Below the pieces are notes generated by a model. The model was not told where the DNA came from. It did no database searches and was given only the letters and a program-made list of their open reading frames with translations. The translations under genes and the position numbers were made by a program. From the NCBI GenBank assembly GCA_965153355.1, contig OZ231127.1, positions 100,812,001-100,876,000 of the forward strand: 64,000 bases of DNA, written 5' to 3'. Below, one piece after another: positions 44,455-55,424 of the stretch; positions within the stretch are counted from its first letter, which is position 1; each line of letters opens with the position of its first letter. The stretch comes from Flaccisagitta enflata. Lineage: Eukaryota; Chaetognatha; Sagittoidea; Aphragmophora.

Positions 44455-45054
44455 AGGGGTATACCCTGCATCTCCCATCAATTTCACAATAAGTGAATGT
44501 TTTGATTTTTTTTTTCTAAAACCTAATCGGCAAGCTAAAAACGATTTCTAATGAAAGGGACGACAAATTTCCTGCTTCACTATTCTGATGAAGTAGCTTC
44601 ACTTTTGGTTTTTCTGAAAGCTGATGAGCAGGAGCGAGCTTGGAGTGAATATAGTTTTATTCCTATAGCTCTAACTATTGACCAAAAAGAAAAAAAAGTG
44701 CAGCACCACTGGGATTTGAACCTGTGACACTGAAGAGAGAGAAATTAATTTTCTCAAGTTCATCACTCTATCAACAGAGCTATCGCACCACATGCAATTT
44801 AAAGATATCAATTGGCGGTTTTGTTATGAATCACTTGGTTTGGAATTTTGTGTTCACTCAATACCTTGGACAATCAGCTTTCAGAAAAACCAAAGCTTTA
44901 GGTTCATCCTTTAAACAGTGAGAATATAAAGGGCCCAAAGGGGTATACCCTGCATCTCGCATCAATTTCACAATAAGTAAATGTTTTGATTTTTTTTTCT
45001 AAAACCTAATCGGCAAGCTAAAAACGATTTCTAATGAAAGGGACGACAAATTAA
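44455..45054. mobile_element. 364-base TIR element with tRNA-like core between 119-base direct repeats
   Basis: GGGGTATACCCTGCATCTC to GGGACGACAAATT occurs at 44,455-44,573 and 44,938-45,054; the right arm has it once (about 51,880-51,995). The insert has inverted ends containing TTTGGTTTTTCTGAAAGCTGA at about 44,600 and 44,875, and a tRNA-like sequence in the middle. Confidence 0.75.
44700..44795 (-). ncRNA. tRNA-like sequence
   Basis: On the - strand GGTGCGATAGCTCTGTTGA begins like a tRNA with an A-box (TAGCTCTGTTGATAGAG), and GGTTCAAATCC is a perfect B-box match. The spacing suits a long variable arm. The T-stem and acceptor pairing is incomplete, so probably a tRNA-derived element core. 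Confidence 0.55.
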
Positions 45055-45659
45055 CAACTTCCCTCTTTGATTTTTTATTTGTTTTTGTTGTTTAAGCAAA
45101 TAGTTTCCTTATAATTAAGCATATCGAAGTTGTTATGAAGACAAAATTGAAAGTAAGAATCGCGGCGATATTTGAATTCTAGTATGATTAGCAATCGACC
45201 ATAACTGCTATTTATTGCGTGTAAAAGTTAGCCTGAGAACAACATGATTTCAATTAACTCAATAAACCTCATAAAATTTGTCGAACCTTATTTCTTCTCA
45301 TAACGTTTTTATAGTTATCCATCTTTAAAATCTTCTAATATTTGAATTCATTCCTCTTCTTTATCTGTGTCAGCAAAAATAACACTCACAATTAGGCTCC
45401 CTATGAGTACATTTTATCACTTCTCAACGATTAAAAGATCTTATAACCAAGAATGAGGATCACTTCTGCTAGCTCCGGAGTCTGGAAGAAAACATTTGAA
45501 GACAAGTGATTTATCATGTGTGCAATATGAAGCCAGTTTGTCACTTTTATTTTGATGAATGGTCTTTTTGTTTATCAAAAAATCATAATCATGATTACTT
45601 CCATTTCTATTAAGATTAGCAATCTCTCTTTCCTCTTCTCTGTCGCGCTCTGTCTCTGC

Positions 45660-45746
<87 letters not shown>
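45660..45746 (+). repeat. (CTGT)n-(CT)n microsatellite
   Basis: Shorter than its mirror at 51,121-51,262. Confidence 0.97.
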
Positions 45747-45749
<3 letters not shown>

Positions 45750-45942
45750 ACGTGCACTTCTTATATAGTGACTATACCTCCACCCTCCTCCTCCTGCTTA
45801 AGCCATCAGATTCTAAAAACTAAATTACATTTTAAATCCCACCTTTCTCAGTGAGTCCCTCTCCGTTTCTGTCTGAGACATTTCAATTTCAAAGGTTTCT
45901 TTTGCTAAAAACAAAAGTGTCTTGTTCAAGCTCCATACGAAA

Positions 45943-45985
45943 ATGCTGTGGTCAACTCTTACAATCATCCTGCTTGGCATTGCAG
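45943..45985 (+). CDS. secreted-protein exon 1, left-arm copy
   Basis: ATG 45,943 begins MLWSTLTIILLGIAG, a signal peptide, and is cut by a consensus donor GTAACA after 14 codons plus one base (phase 1). Exon length (43 bases) and phase are identical to the intact paralogue at 57,341. The start context (ACGAAAATG) also resembles that paralogue (AGAAAATG). Exon 2 is at 46,450-46,536. The intron carries a GTCGCG element and CCCTAA-like repeats. No third exon is recognised in the spacer, so this copy may be incomplete. Confidence 0.62.
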
Positions 45986-46042
45986 GTAACAAAACATTTT
46001 GTCAAATCATTTAATTCGAAACTACCATTGTGCTTTTTTTTT

Positions 46043-46250
46043 TACTCCCGTGCTACAGGATTCTACACCCCGCTTTGACCGTCCGTCCGTCAGTCTGTTG
46101 GTTGTTTGGTCGGTTGGTCCCCATTTCACTTTTTTGGCGTTTTTGAGCATTTTGAGCTCACTGCTCCTGCCCGAATGCCCCAGTGACCGTCTCCATCACT
46201 GCCCCTGCCCACCTGTTTGTGACTAGGGTAGCTGCGTATTCAGCCTTGTT
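46043..46250 (+). mobile_element. GTCGCG-hairpin element in intron
   Basis: TTTACTCCCGTGCTACAGGA to TATTCAGCCTTGTT; the hairpin is decayed. Confidence 0.7.
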
Positions 46251-46264
46251 TTTTTTTTCAAACA

Positions 46265-46372
46265 AACCCATAACCGCACCCCTACCTCCGCCCCTACCTT
46301 AGCCCTAACGCTACCCCTAACCCTAAACTCGCCCCTAACCTCAACCCATACCCTAACCCTAACTCAACCTCT
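46265..46372 (+). repeat. degenerate CCCTAA interstitial telomere-like repeats
   Basis: CCCTAACGCTACCCCTAACC and related units, with CCCCTACC variants; mirrored as TTAGGG-like units at 48,128-48,215. Confidence 0.75.
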
Positions 46373-46449
46373 GTATGGTCAGTGCAATGATCAAATGAAC
46401 TGAACAACTGAATGAGACACTGACCAGTCTTTTCTCAATGAATCTTCAG

Positions 46450-46536
46450 GAAGCACCGCCGTTCCTATTCCAAAGAAAGAAATTGATTTGTCCGAATTTT
46501 CAAGGAATGAACTCTTGCACCGTGAACTGCTTGATG
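46450..46536 (+). CDS. secreted-protein exon 2, left-arm copy
   Basis: AATCTTCAG acceptor at 46,441-46,449 and GTAAGT donor at 46,537. The 87 bases keep phase 1 on both sides and read GSTAVPIPKKEIDLSEFSRN then ELLHRELLD. Aligned with the intact paralogue, the TAxPxP motif after the signal peptide, a basic pair and the LSR/FSR-LLE/LLH pattern are shared. KK may be a processing site. Confidence 0.6.
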
Positions 46537-47689
46537 GTAAGTGCAGAGAGAGACAAGTTGCTTGGTCTTTGGTCATGTAAAAGTGGGGTGAAATGGGTCA
46601 CCTTGGTTTGAATGAGTAACCCACTTTTTTAGAATAATCAGCGGAAAATGTTGGCGATTAGGGTAACTAAAAAAGTGTGTCTAGTTCGCGATGAAAACAA
46701 AAATTTTGCAAAGACCAATACCCGAGCTGAATAAAGTTGGTGACCCATTTTACCCCAGGTAACTCATTTTACAAGCTACAATTAAACAACCAGATTGGGC
46801 TTCAGAATAGCAGCAAATGGAAGGATATTCACTGAAATTTCAGAATCTCACTTATTTTTGCCTAATCCAATATCTCTAAGCTGAGTAATACCTTTTTCTC
46901 TCTGTAGGTATACTTATTTCTAAGATGGTATAACAGCCAAACCTGTTTTAAAGTCGCTATTTTCAGGTCCCTTAAAACTTTTTTCTCCTGATTTAGTGAC
47001 ATTGACATTTCAACTTAGTTATGTGTTTTTTTCTTACTAAAAAATTCTATTCAAGCTTTCATACATTTTAAAACTTATGAAAAACATTATGGCATAAACT
47101 AAAACAGAAGTTTCCAAGATGAGAATGAAAAAAAAAACAATGAAATATCATTAGTAGAGAAACCTTCAATTGAAAAGATTTTAATCAGAATCAACTTTTT
47201 TTTCAGTGATATCTTATATCCTACAAATGATTTTATACAACAATGCAAGTCTTTACAAGGTTACATTCATTTGTTTTTTTGGTTGTCTGTTTTTTTTTTT
47301 GTCTTTCTATCTTTTTTTTTGTTTGTTTGTAGCTCTGTCTGTCTTTCTGTCTGGAAGTCTGTTGACCATTTGCATGAATGCTTGAATAATGATTTTTACA
47401 TTGGGTTGGACACTGCGCTGATACCTCAGTTGCTTATTCATGAAATGGTTTAGATCAATTGAAGAAAATTAGAAATTCAATTTAACAACATTCCGATTTA
47501 ACGACCAAAAACCCCTAGTCCCTTCAAGGTCGTTAAATCGGGTTCCCACTATACTACCTTAGAAAACAAATCTTTCATCCTGACAACAAGCATCAACTTT
47601 GTACGAGTGCTGCTCTTAATGACTGTGGAAAAAGACCCAAAATTGCTTGCGATTAAAAGAGGCTAAACCATGAACATCTCTTTTGAATA
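46537..47689. other. intron remnant and spacer of inverted repeat 2
   Basis: 46,537-46,808 belongs to the arm; 46,809-47,689 is single-copy spacer. Several AG acceptor-like sites exist (TTTTTCTCTCTGTAG at 46,908; TTTTTTTTCAG at 47,206), but no exon resembling the paralogue's third exon is seen. Confidence 0.5.
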
Positions 47690-47954
47690 AGCCCAATCTG
47701 GTTGTTGAATTGTAGCTTGTAAAATGAGTTACCTGGGGTAAAATAGGTCACCAACTTTATTCAGCTCGGGTATTGGTCTTTGCAAAATTTTTGTTTTCAT
47801 CGCAAACTAGACACACTTTTTTAGTTACCCTAATCGCCAACATTTTCCGCTGATTATTCTAAAAAAGTGGGTTACTCATTCAACCCAAGGTGACCCATTT
47901 CACCCCACTTTTACATGACCAAAGACCAAGCAACTTGTCTCTCTCTGCACTTAC

Positions 47955-48041
47955 CATCAAGCAGTTCACGGAGCAAGAGTTCATTCCTTGAAAATTCGGA
48001 CAAATCAATTTCTTTCTTTGGAATAGGAACGGCGGTGCTTC
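47955..48041 (-). CDS. secreted-protein exon 2, right-arm copy
   Basis: Same acceptor, donor, length and phase as 46,450-46,536. One visible change is LLHRE to LLLRE. Intact splice sites. Confidence 0.55.
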
Positions 48042-48127
48042 CTGAAGATTCATTGAGAAAAGACTGGTCAGTGTCTCATTCAGTTGTTCAGTTCATTTGA
48101 TCATTGCACTGACCATACAGAGGTTGA

Positions 48128-48215
48128 GTTAGGGTTAGGGTATGGGTTGAGGTTAGGGGCGAGTTTAGGGTTAGGGGTAGCGTTAGGGCTAAGGTAGGGG
48201 CGGAGGTAGGGGTGC
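48128..48215 (-). repeat. TTAGGG-like interstitial repeats, mirror copy
   Basis: GGGTTAGGGTATGGGTTGAGG and similar units. Confidence 0.75.
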
Positions 48216-48239
48216 GGTTATGGGTTTGTTTGAAAAAAA

Positions 48240-48450
48240 AACAAGGCTGAATACGCAGCTACCCTAGTCACAAACAGGTGGGCAGGGGCAGTGATGGAGA
48301 CGGTCACTGGGGCATTCGGGCAGGAGCAGTGAGCTCAAAATGCTCAAAAACGCCAAAAAAGTGAAATGGGGACCAACCAACCAAACAACCAACAGACTGA
48401 CGGACGGACGGTCAAAGCGGGGTGTAGAATCCTGTAGCACGGGAGTAAAA
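48240..48450 (-). mobile_element. GTCGCG-hairpin element, mirror of 46,043-46,250
   Basis: AACAAGGCTGAATACGCAGC to TCCTGTAGCACGGGAGTAAAA. Confidence 0.7.
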
Positions 48451-48460
48451 AAAAAAAGCA

Positions 48461-49404
48461 CAATGCACAATGGAATGTGGCTGGTGATAGCCAGCGGTAT
48501 GACAATTTTTTTTTCTTGAAAAACGGGCCTAAATCTGAAGGAAACAGTTGCTAAAAACATTTTAGCATCTGTCTCAGTCAATTTCAGCATAAAAAAATCC
48601 CATACGAGTGCTTAAAAAAGCGACCAAATCATGATAATTAGGTAAATAGAAAAAAACGCCAAAAACAGAGGCAAATTTTAGGGGTCAAATTTTTTTTATC
48701 AAATGATCATTCCAAGTCAAAAGTTGACCACAATCTATTGAATTAGAGTCTATACTGAGGTTTAAAACCAAAAATTGACCCATTTATTCATTTTGCATAG
48801 TCCACACCCCACCTTGAATTTGGGGCCTTCTATCTCATTTGCATGCGTTTACAAATCAATTTCAGAAAAAAAACGCTGGGGATCGCCGGGCCTGAAATTA
48901 TCATAGGAAGGTCGCTAACTGTGTTATTGATAAGGAAAACATATTGAGAATAGGTCAAACTAGGGCCAACATACCTTAATTCTCCTGTTTTGATGATGGG
49001 TGAAAAAGAGCTTTAATTCCTTTTTTTCTATCTCTATCTCTCACATAGTTAATTTATATGTAGCTATCTCTCTCTCATCTTAGTGAATTTAGAAATGGAA
49101 CAGGATTAATATTCTCCAGTTTCTTTTTATCTTTTAACTTTACACCAACTTTGATTCTTCTTTCTCTTCTTATTCTTGTTTTTGCTGATCTTCTTCTCTT
49201 CTTCCTTCTTCTTCTTTCCTTCCTCTCGTCTTCTTCTTTCTTCTTTCCTCTTTCCTCTTCCTTGTCTTTCTTCTTCTTCTTTTCCATCCTCTTCTTCTCC
49301 TTCTTTCTTCTCCTTCTCCTTCTTTCTACTACTTCTTTTGGCTTCTTCTTCTCCTTCATTTTCATCTTCTTCTACTTCTTCTTCTTCTTCTTCAACATCT
49401 TTAA

Positions 49405-49435
<31 letters not shown>

Positions 49436-50840
49436 ATCTTCTTCTTCTTCTTCTTCTTCTTTTACTTCTTTCTGGCTGCCTAATCAGTACTGAGATTTTT
49501 GATTCATTCTACTGCCTTTCCTCGTTCTTTGTCCTTCTTATTCTTTCTTCGTCTTCTTTCTTTCTTCTTCTTCTTCTTCCTTCTTCTTCTTCTTCCTCTT
49601 CCCCTCTTTCTTTCTCCTTCTTCCCTTTCATTCTGTTCTTCCCAGGCCATTATGATAAAAGCCAATTTTTTAAACATTCCTTGTGCTAATGCCTCCTTTT
49701 CCTCCGCCTTCTTCTTCTCTTCATCTTCCTCTTCTCCTTCCTCTTCCCCTTTTTTTTTTCTTCTTCTTCTTCTTCTTTCTTCTTTCTTTTTTTCTTTTCT
49801 TCTTCTTCTTCTTCTTCTTCTTCTTCTTCTTCTTCTTTCTTTTCCTTCTTTTTCTGGTTGCCTAATCAGTACTCACTCGAATTTTGATTCATTCTACTGC
49901 CTTTCCTCGTTCTTGTCCTTTCTTCTTCTCTTTCTTCTTCTTTCTTCTTCTTTCTTCTTCTTCTTCTTCTTCTTTCTTCCTCTTCTTCTTCTTCTCTCTT
50001 CTTTTTCCTTCTTTTCTTTCTTCCTCTTCTTCTTCTTTTTCTTCCTTCTCTCCCTCTTCTTGTCCTTCTTCTTTTCCTTCTTCTTCTTTCTTCTTCTTTC
50101 TCCTTCTTTCTCCTTCTTCCTTCTTCTTCTTCTTTCTTCTTCTTCTTTCTTCTTCTTCTTCCTCAAGTGTCATTATGATAAAAGTAATTTTTTCAACTGA
50201 TTCCTGTGCCAATGCCTCCTTTTCTCCTCCGCCTTCTTCTTCTTCATCTTCCTCTTCTTCTTCTTCTTCTTCTTTTTTTTCTTCTTCTTCTTCTTCTACT
50301 TCTTTTTCTTCTTCTTCTTCTACTTCTTTTTCTTCTTATTCTTTTTGTTTTCTTCCTGTTCTCATTATTTCCCTACGTAATAAAACATTAAAACTGAAAC
50401 TAATCTTTTAAATCTTCAATCACTTGATTCCTCCTCCTCCTCCCTCTCCTTTCTCCTCCTCCTCTTCCTCCTCCTCCTCCCTCCACCACCTGGCCCATTT
50501 CCTTCTTCTTCCCTCCCTTCATCTTACTTCATCTTCTTCTTTGATATCTTTGTCTTCTCCTTCCTTTTCACCTTCTTCTTCCTCTTCTCTCTTTCAGCAC
50601 TTATGTCATTTTTTTTTTGCCAGAATTTTGATTGCCGGTCTATGCCGGACTTCTTCAACATGAGGCCCAAAATTATGAAATAAGCCATTTTGGTTCGCCT
50701 AAACGTTCTTTTTTTGTCAATTCTATGAGGGAGGAATCCATTTTGGTTGAGAAAATTAGTAAATCAATGGCGTAGATAGAGAGACATGCAGGTGTATGCT
50801 TCCTCGCTCGCTCTAAACACTCACATCCCATTGTGCAATG
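48461..50840. mobile_element. Transib-like non-autonomous insertion, 2370 bp
   Basis: The insertion, 48,466-50,835, is absent from the left arm. Its ends are inverted: CACAATGGAATGTG left and, reversed, CACAATGGGATGTG right (13 of 14 match). CAATG flanks it on both sides (48,461-48,465 and 50,836-50,840), and the left arm has a single uninterrupted GCACAATGGTAG. Known: Transib elements have 5-bp target duplications and ends starting CACWATG, related to the RAG heptamer. The expected A-rich nonamer is not seen at the proper spacing, and there is no transposase ORF. It lies in intron 1 of the right-arm secreted-protein copy. Confidence 0.6.
49090..50600 (+). repeat. (CTT)n-rich tract with 380-base tandem period
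   Basis: CTTCTTCTT and TTCCTC runs. The non-repetitive anchors TTTTGATTCATTCTACTGCC (49,497 and 49,882) and CATTATGATAAAAG (about 49,647 and 50,170) recur, so at least two copies of a 380-520-base unit are present. ORFs here are repeat artefacts. Confidence 0.85.
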
Positions 50841-50880
50841 GTAGTTTCGAATTAAATGATTTGACAAAACGTTTTGTTAC

Positions 50881-50923
50881 CTGCAATGCCGAGCAGGATG
50901 ATTGTAAGAGTTGACCACAGCAT
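50881..50923 (-). CDS. secreted-protein exon 1, right-arm copy
   Basis: ATG at 50,923-50,921, same signal peptide and donor (GTAACAAAACG) as the left-arm copy. Intron 1 is enlarged by the Transib-like insertion to about 2.8 kb. Confidence 0.55.
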
Positions 50924-51116
50924 TTTCGTATGGAGCTTGAACAAGACACTTTTGTTTTTAGCAAAAGAAACCTTTGAAATTGAAATGTCTCAGACAGAAA
51001 CGGAGAGGGACTCACTGAGAAAGGTGGGATTTAAAATGTAATTTAGTTTTTAGAATCTGATGGCTTAAGCAGGAGGAGGAGGGTGGAGGTATAGTCACTA
51101 TATAAGAAGTGCACGT

Positions 51117-51262
<146 letters not shown>

Positions 51263-52276
51263 AGAGACAGAGCGCGACAGAGAGAGGAAAGAGAGATCGC
51301 TAATCTTAATAGAAATGGAAGTAATCATAATTATGAATTTTTGATAAGCAAAAAGACCATTCATCAAAATAAAAGTGACAAACTGGATTCATATTGCACA
51401 CATGATAAATCACTTGTCTTCAAATGTTTTCTTCCAGACTCCGTAGCTAGCAGAATTGATCCTCATTCTTGGTTATAAGGTCTTTTAATTGTTATGAGGT
51501 GATAAAATGCACTCTTAGGGAGTTTCATAGGGAGCCTAATTGTGAGTGTTATTTTGGCTGACACAGATAAAGAAGAGGAATGAATTCAAATATTAGAAGA
51601 TTTTTAAGATGGATAACTATAAAAACGTTATGAGAAGAAATAAGGTTCGACAAATTTTATGAGGTTTATTGAGTTAATTGAAATCATGTTGTTCTCAGGC
51701 TAACTTTTACACGCAATAAAAAGCAGTTATGGTCGATTGCTAATCATACTAGAATTCAAATATGGCCGCGATTCTTACTTTCCATTTTGTCTTCATAACA
51801 ACTTCTATATGCTTAATTATACTAAGGAAACTATTTGCTTAAACAACAAAAACAAATAAAAAATCAAAGAGGGAAGTTGTTAATTTGTCGTCCCTTTCAT
51901 TAGAAATCGTTTTTAGCTTGCCGATTAGGTTTTAGAAAAAAAAATCAAAACATTTACTTATTGTGAAATTGATGCGAGATGCAGGGTATACCCCTTTTTT
52001 AGGCTCTCTCAGCGGCACTCATTTCTAAAAATATACAAAATAACATGCACAAAATGAAAGAAATCCAAATTAGTGAGTGGGCTTGCCATGGATTCCAATC
52101 AATCCAAATAAAACCTGAAAGCGGCGACATCGGTAGAGACTCCAGATCTTCCTTTGCAGGTTCCGGGCCCAAAGGAAACACACCGCCGAGGAGGTCGTCC
52201 AAACTTTCGGGGGCGTTTCTAGTCCAAGATAATCGCGTATTTAACAGGCCACTCGATCGCTCGCCACATGCCGTTC

Positions 52277-52789
52277 GGGCAGCGGCCCCGAGGGGGACTA
52301 AGTCGTGTAGAACACAGGGGGACTTTTGTTTGTGCGTCTGTTCATTCGTCCCCCCCTGGGCCCTCTCAGGCCTGAAATCTGCCCTCTCAGGCCTGAAATC
52401 TGCCCTCACAGGCCTGAAATCTGCCCTCTCAGACCTGAAATCTGCCCTCTCAGGCCCAAAATCTGCCCGCTCAGGCCCAAAATCCGCTTTCCCGAGCCTG
52501 AAATCTGCCCTCTTAGGCCTGAAATTTGCCCTTTCCGGCCTAGAATCTGCCCTCTCAGACCTGAAATCTGTCCTCGCAGGCCTAGAATCTGTCTTCTCAG
52601 GCCTCAAAATTTGCACTATCAGATTCAAGGCCTGAGAGGTCGGATTTCAGGCCCGAGAAGGTAGATTCCAGACCTGAGAGGTCAGATTTCAGGCCTGAGA
52701 GGGCCTAGGAGGGGACGGACAAACAGATGCATGAACAAAAGTCCCCCTGTGTTCTACAGGACTTCGTCCCCTTTGGGGCCGCTTCCCTG
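52277..52789 (-). mobile_element. GGGCAGCGGCCCC foldback element, complete, mirror copy
   Basis: GGGCAGCGGCCCCGAGGGGG left and CCTTTGGGGCCGCTTCCC right, with inward CAGGCCTGAAATCTGCCCTC units that invert at about 52,635. Confidence 0.85.
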
Positions 52790-52896
52790 CTTCTCTCACT
52801 CCAATTCACAACCATGCAAAGCAGGGCAACGGTATTGCTGGTGCTGATCCTCCAAATTAGAAGCGGTCAATCGTTTCCGCTTACCTAGTTGCAACC

Positions 52897-53136
52897 ATGA
52901 AAGCATGGGTGTATGGGGATGGGTTGTCGAGGAGATGGCCCTCTGACAATCCACTGGTAGGAATTGCCAAAACCGACCATGTTTTTGGAAGGAAATGGCA
53001 TATCAACACAGTCAAAAGGGCTGCCCCAATCAGCTATGTAAGCGGACCTTTAATCATGGGTGTACGCAGTGGGACGTCTGGAGGACAGCCATTGGGGAAT
53101 CCACTTTTACAACAACATACAAAAAACAAGCAATAG
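52897..53136 (+). CDS. conserved 79-residue ORF, right-arm copy
   Basis: Same 79 residues as 43,323-43,562 with a handful of substitutions (LVGIAK for LGAIAK; QPLGNPLLQQH for QPSGNPLLQLH). No family recognised. Confidence 0.3.
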   Translation: MKAWVYGDGLSRRWPSDNPLVGIAKTDHVFGRKWHINTVKRAAPISYVSGPLIMGVRSGTSGGQPLGNPLLQQHTKNKQ

Positions 53137-53607
53137 GCAAACAGTTGCGTGCTCTTTACAATTGCACACACAACTACAAACAGACATTTTCCTTCCTTCC
53201 TTTTCTTCAATTCCATTGTACCTATATTAGTTCCTTCCTTCCCTCCTTCCTTTCTTTCTTACGTCCTTCCTTCCTTCCCCCTACCTTTCCTCCTCCCCTC
53301 CTTCCTTTCTTTCCCTTCCTGAACTACCATATAAGTACCATGGGGATCAAGAAAAAAAAAGACTCACCTATTTAGTAATTGATAAAATAGTTATGAAAAT
53401 CCATTTTAGCTATTTTTAAGTAAAACATTATGAAATTTTTTCTAATTATCTTTCAATCTAGACCAATCCCAGGTCTGTAGCTCAAACGGTTTAGAAGCTA
53501 GAGCTCTGCAAAGAGAAGCACCAATTTGCTCAAATGCATTTTTACATAGGGATTGCGAAACTAAAATGGGCAAGGATTTCACTCAAATCAATGCCATTTC
53601 TAAACAA

Positions 53608-53774
53608 AACAAGGCCGGATACACGGCAATCCAGTCGCGGATAGTTGGGCAGGAGCAGTATTGCAAAAACCACTCGGAATTCAAAAATGTGACCTACCAA
53701 CTGACCAAACTACCAACCGACCTACTGACCGACTGACATGGCAAGGTGTAGAGTCGCATGACTGCGACTAAAAA
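53608..53774 (-). mobile_element. GTCGCG-hairpin element, mirror of 42,669-42,839
   Basis: AACAAGGCCGGATACACGGC to GAGTCGCATGACTGCGACTA. Confidence 0.75.
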
Positions 53775-54045
53775 GATAGCAATACCAGATTGGTGCGAAA
53801 TGAAAAAAACATTTGATGGGCTTTCAAACGACCTAGTTTTTTTAAGATTCATAGGCAGAATTAGTCATTCAAAAGTGCGTCTTTTTTTTTAGTCGTATGG
53901 TACCTTAAATTACCCTAAAAAGTCCAAGTTTTAAAAATGTGACCAACCGACCAACATAGCACATTCTAGAGTTGCATGCACGCGTGTGACATAATCAGCC
54001 GTGGAAATTCCTGCCAGCCTTGGCTAACGCAGAAGATGCCTTTTT

Positions 54046-54476
54046 GGGCAGTGGCCCCAAAGGGCCGATGTCCTGTAGGACACAGGAGTAAATTTCCAGA
54101 TGTTTGTCCATACATCCTTCCATACATCTCCCCAGGCCCCTACTCAGGCCCCAAATCAGCCCTCTCAGGCCCCGAATCAGCCCTCTCAGGCCCATAGTCA
54201 GTCCTCTCAGATCCAAAATTAGCTCTCTCAAGCCCAAAATCATCCCACTAAAGCCCTAAATTAGCCTTGTCAAGCCCAAAATCAACCATTTCAGGCCTGA
54301 AATCAACCCTCTCAAACTTAAAATCTGAACGCTTGGGTCTCAATTCAATCCTCAAAAAAAACCTCTCCAATCAATCCAATCAGCACTTGAATGTGCCTCC
54401 TCAGGATGTGTGGAAATTCACCCCTGTGTGACACAGGGTGTCCTACAGGACATTAGCCCTTTGTAACCGCTGCCCT
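54046..54476 (+). mobile_element. GGGCAGCGGCCCC foldback element, with far end outside the arm
   Basis: GGGCAGTGGCCCCAAAGGGC and CTACAGGACATTAGCCC ends; GGCCCCGAATCAGCCCTCT units inside. The right end extends beyond the inverted repeat. Confidence 0.75.
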
Positions 54477-54592
54477 GCTCTCACTCCACTTCTTCAGTTG
54501 ATCACTCCAAGCAGGGCATCGGGTACCGCTAACGGTCCTTGAATGACAACTTTATTCAAAAACCCATAAGAAACAAACCTTCTGTTATTACA

Positions 54593-54957
54593 TTATATCA
54601 ATAGAGGTGGGGGAAATGCACCTTAGTCAACAGATTAAGTTGCACGTGAAGGAAATGTCATAATTTGATAAGAATAGATCTATTAGATAGTATGCCCAGT
54701 TTTAGGGCCTTTGGACCAGTTTCAGCCTAGCCCTCCACCCCCCTGATTTCCCATAGGAAATGTATAGGAATGATTTTGGCCTCAAAAGTTTCCTATCTTT
54801 TATAATTGGGCAGGAGGGGGGTGGAGGGCTAGGCTAAAACTGTTCCAAAGACCCTAAAACTTGGCATACTATCTATTTTTATCATATTATGACATTTCCG
54901 TCATGTGCAACTTGATCTATTGACTAAGGTGCATTTCCCCCACGTCTATTATATCAA
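54593..54957. mobile_element. Mutator-like foldback MITE with 9-bp target duplication
   Basis: Element 54,602-54,948 (347 bp) with inverted repeats of about 150 bases starting TAGAGGTGGGGGAAATGCAC (left) and TAGACGTGGGGGAAATGCAC (right, reversed). TTATATCAA is directly repeated at 54,593-54,601 and 54,949-54,957. Nine-base duplications with long TIRs are typical of Mutator-like elements. No ORF. Confidence 0.8.
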
Positions 54958-55227
54958 AGGGGGCGCTTTAAAGTAACGATTTGGCATCAAACATAAGTCC
55001 GTGTGGAAATGAGTAAACTGTTAAAGTGAAAACTGAATGTCTGTTTTGATAAGGCTTAATGTCGCATGAGGGTGGACACTGTCCACTGAACAGGCCAAAC
55101 CAAATTTTAACCCTTTAACCCATTTGGGCAGTGGCATGGCTTTGAAGCGGCTGATGACCTCAGGCCATTGACCTGCATGCTTACACACATGGGGAAATCT
55201 CTCCTCCTTCTTCTTTTCCTCCCTTTT

Positions 55228-55420
55228 GGGCAGTGGCCCCAATGGGGACAAAGTCTTGTAGAACACAGTGGACTGATGTTTGTTTGTTTAATCATTTTAA
55301 GCATCTTCTGCGTTAACCAATGCCAGCAGAAATTTGCACGATTGATTATGTCACACCTTTTTAGTTGCGTGCACAAGACTGTTGAACATGCCATGTTGGT
55401 CACATTCTTTAAACTTGGAC
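55228..55420 (+). mobile_element. fragments of both short-element families
   Basis: GGGCAGTGGCCCCAATGGGG with GTAGAACACAGTGG at 55,228-55,290 is a foldback-family end. TTTTTAGTTGCGTGCACAAG at about 55,359-55,420 is a GTCGCG-family start. Confidence 0.6.
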
Positions 55421-55424
55421 TTTA

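Larger units (their letters stand above)
42060..46808 (+). repeat. left arm of inverted repeat 2
   Basis: This 4.75-kb arm is matched in reverse complement at 47,690-54,365. Without the lineage-specific insertions both arms are about 4.3 kb. It carries foldback elements, GTCGCG elements, a conserved ORF and exons 1-2 of a secreted-protein gene. Confidence 0.9.

Noticed and set aside
46908-47260. Possible third exon of the left-arm secreted-protein gene after TTTTTTTTCAG at 47,206
   Set aside because: The open frame does not resemble the paralogue's exon 3 and has no dibasic site or paired cysteines.
49075-50411. Phe/Ser/Leu-rich ORFs up to 233 residues
   Set aside because: They arise from (CTT)n repeats; no start context or coding-like sequence outside the repeat.
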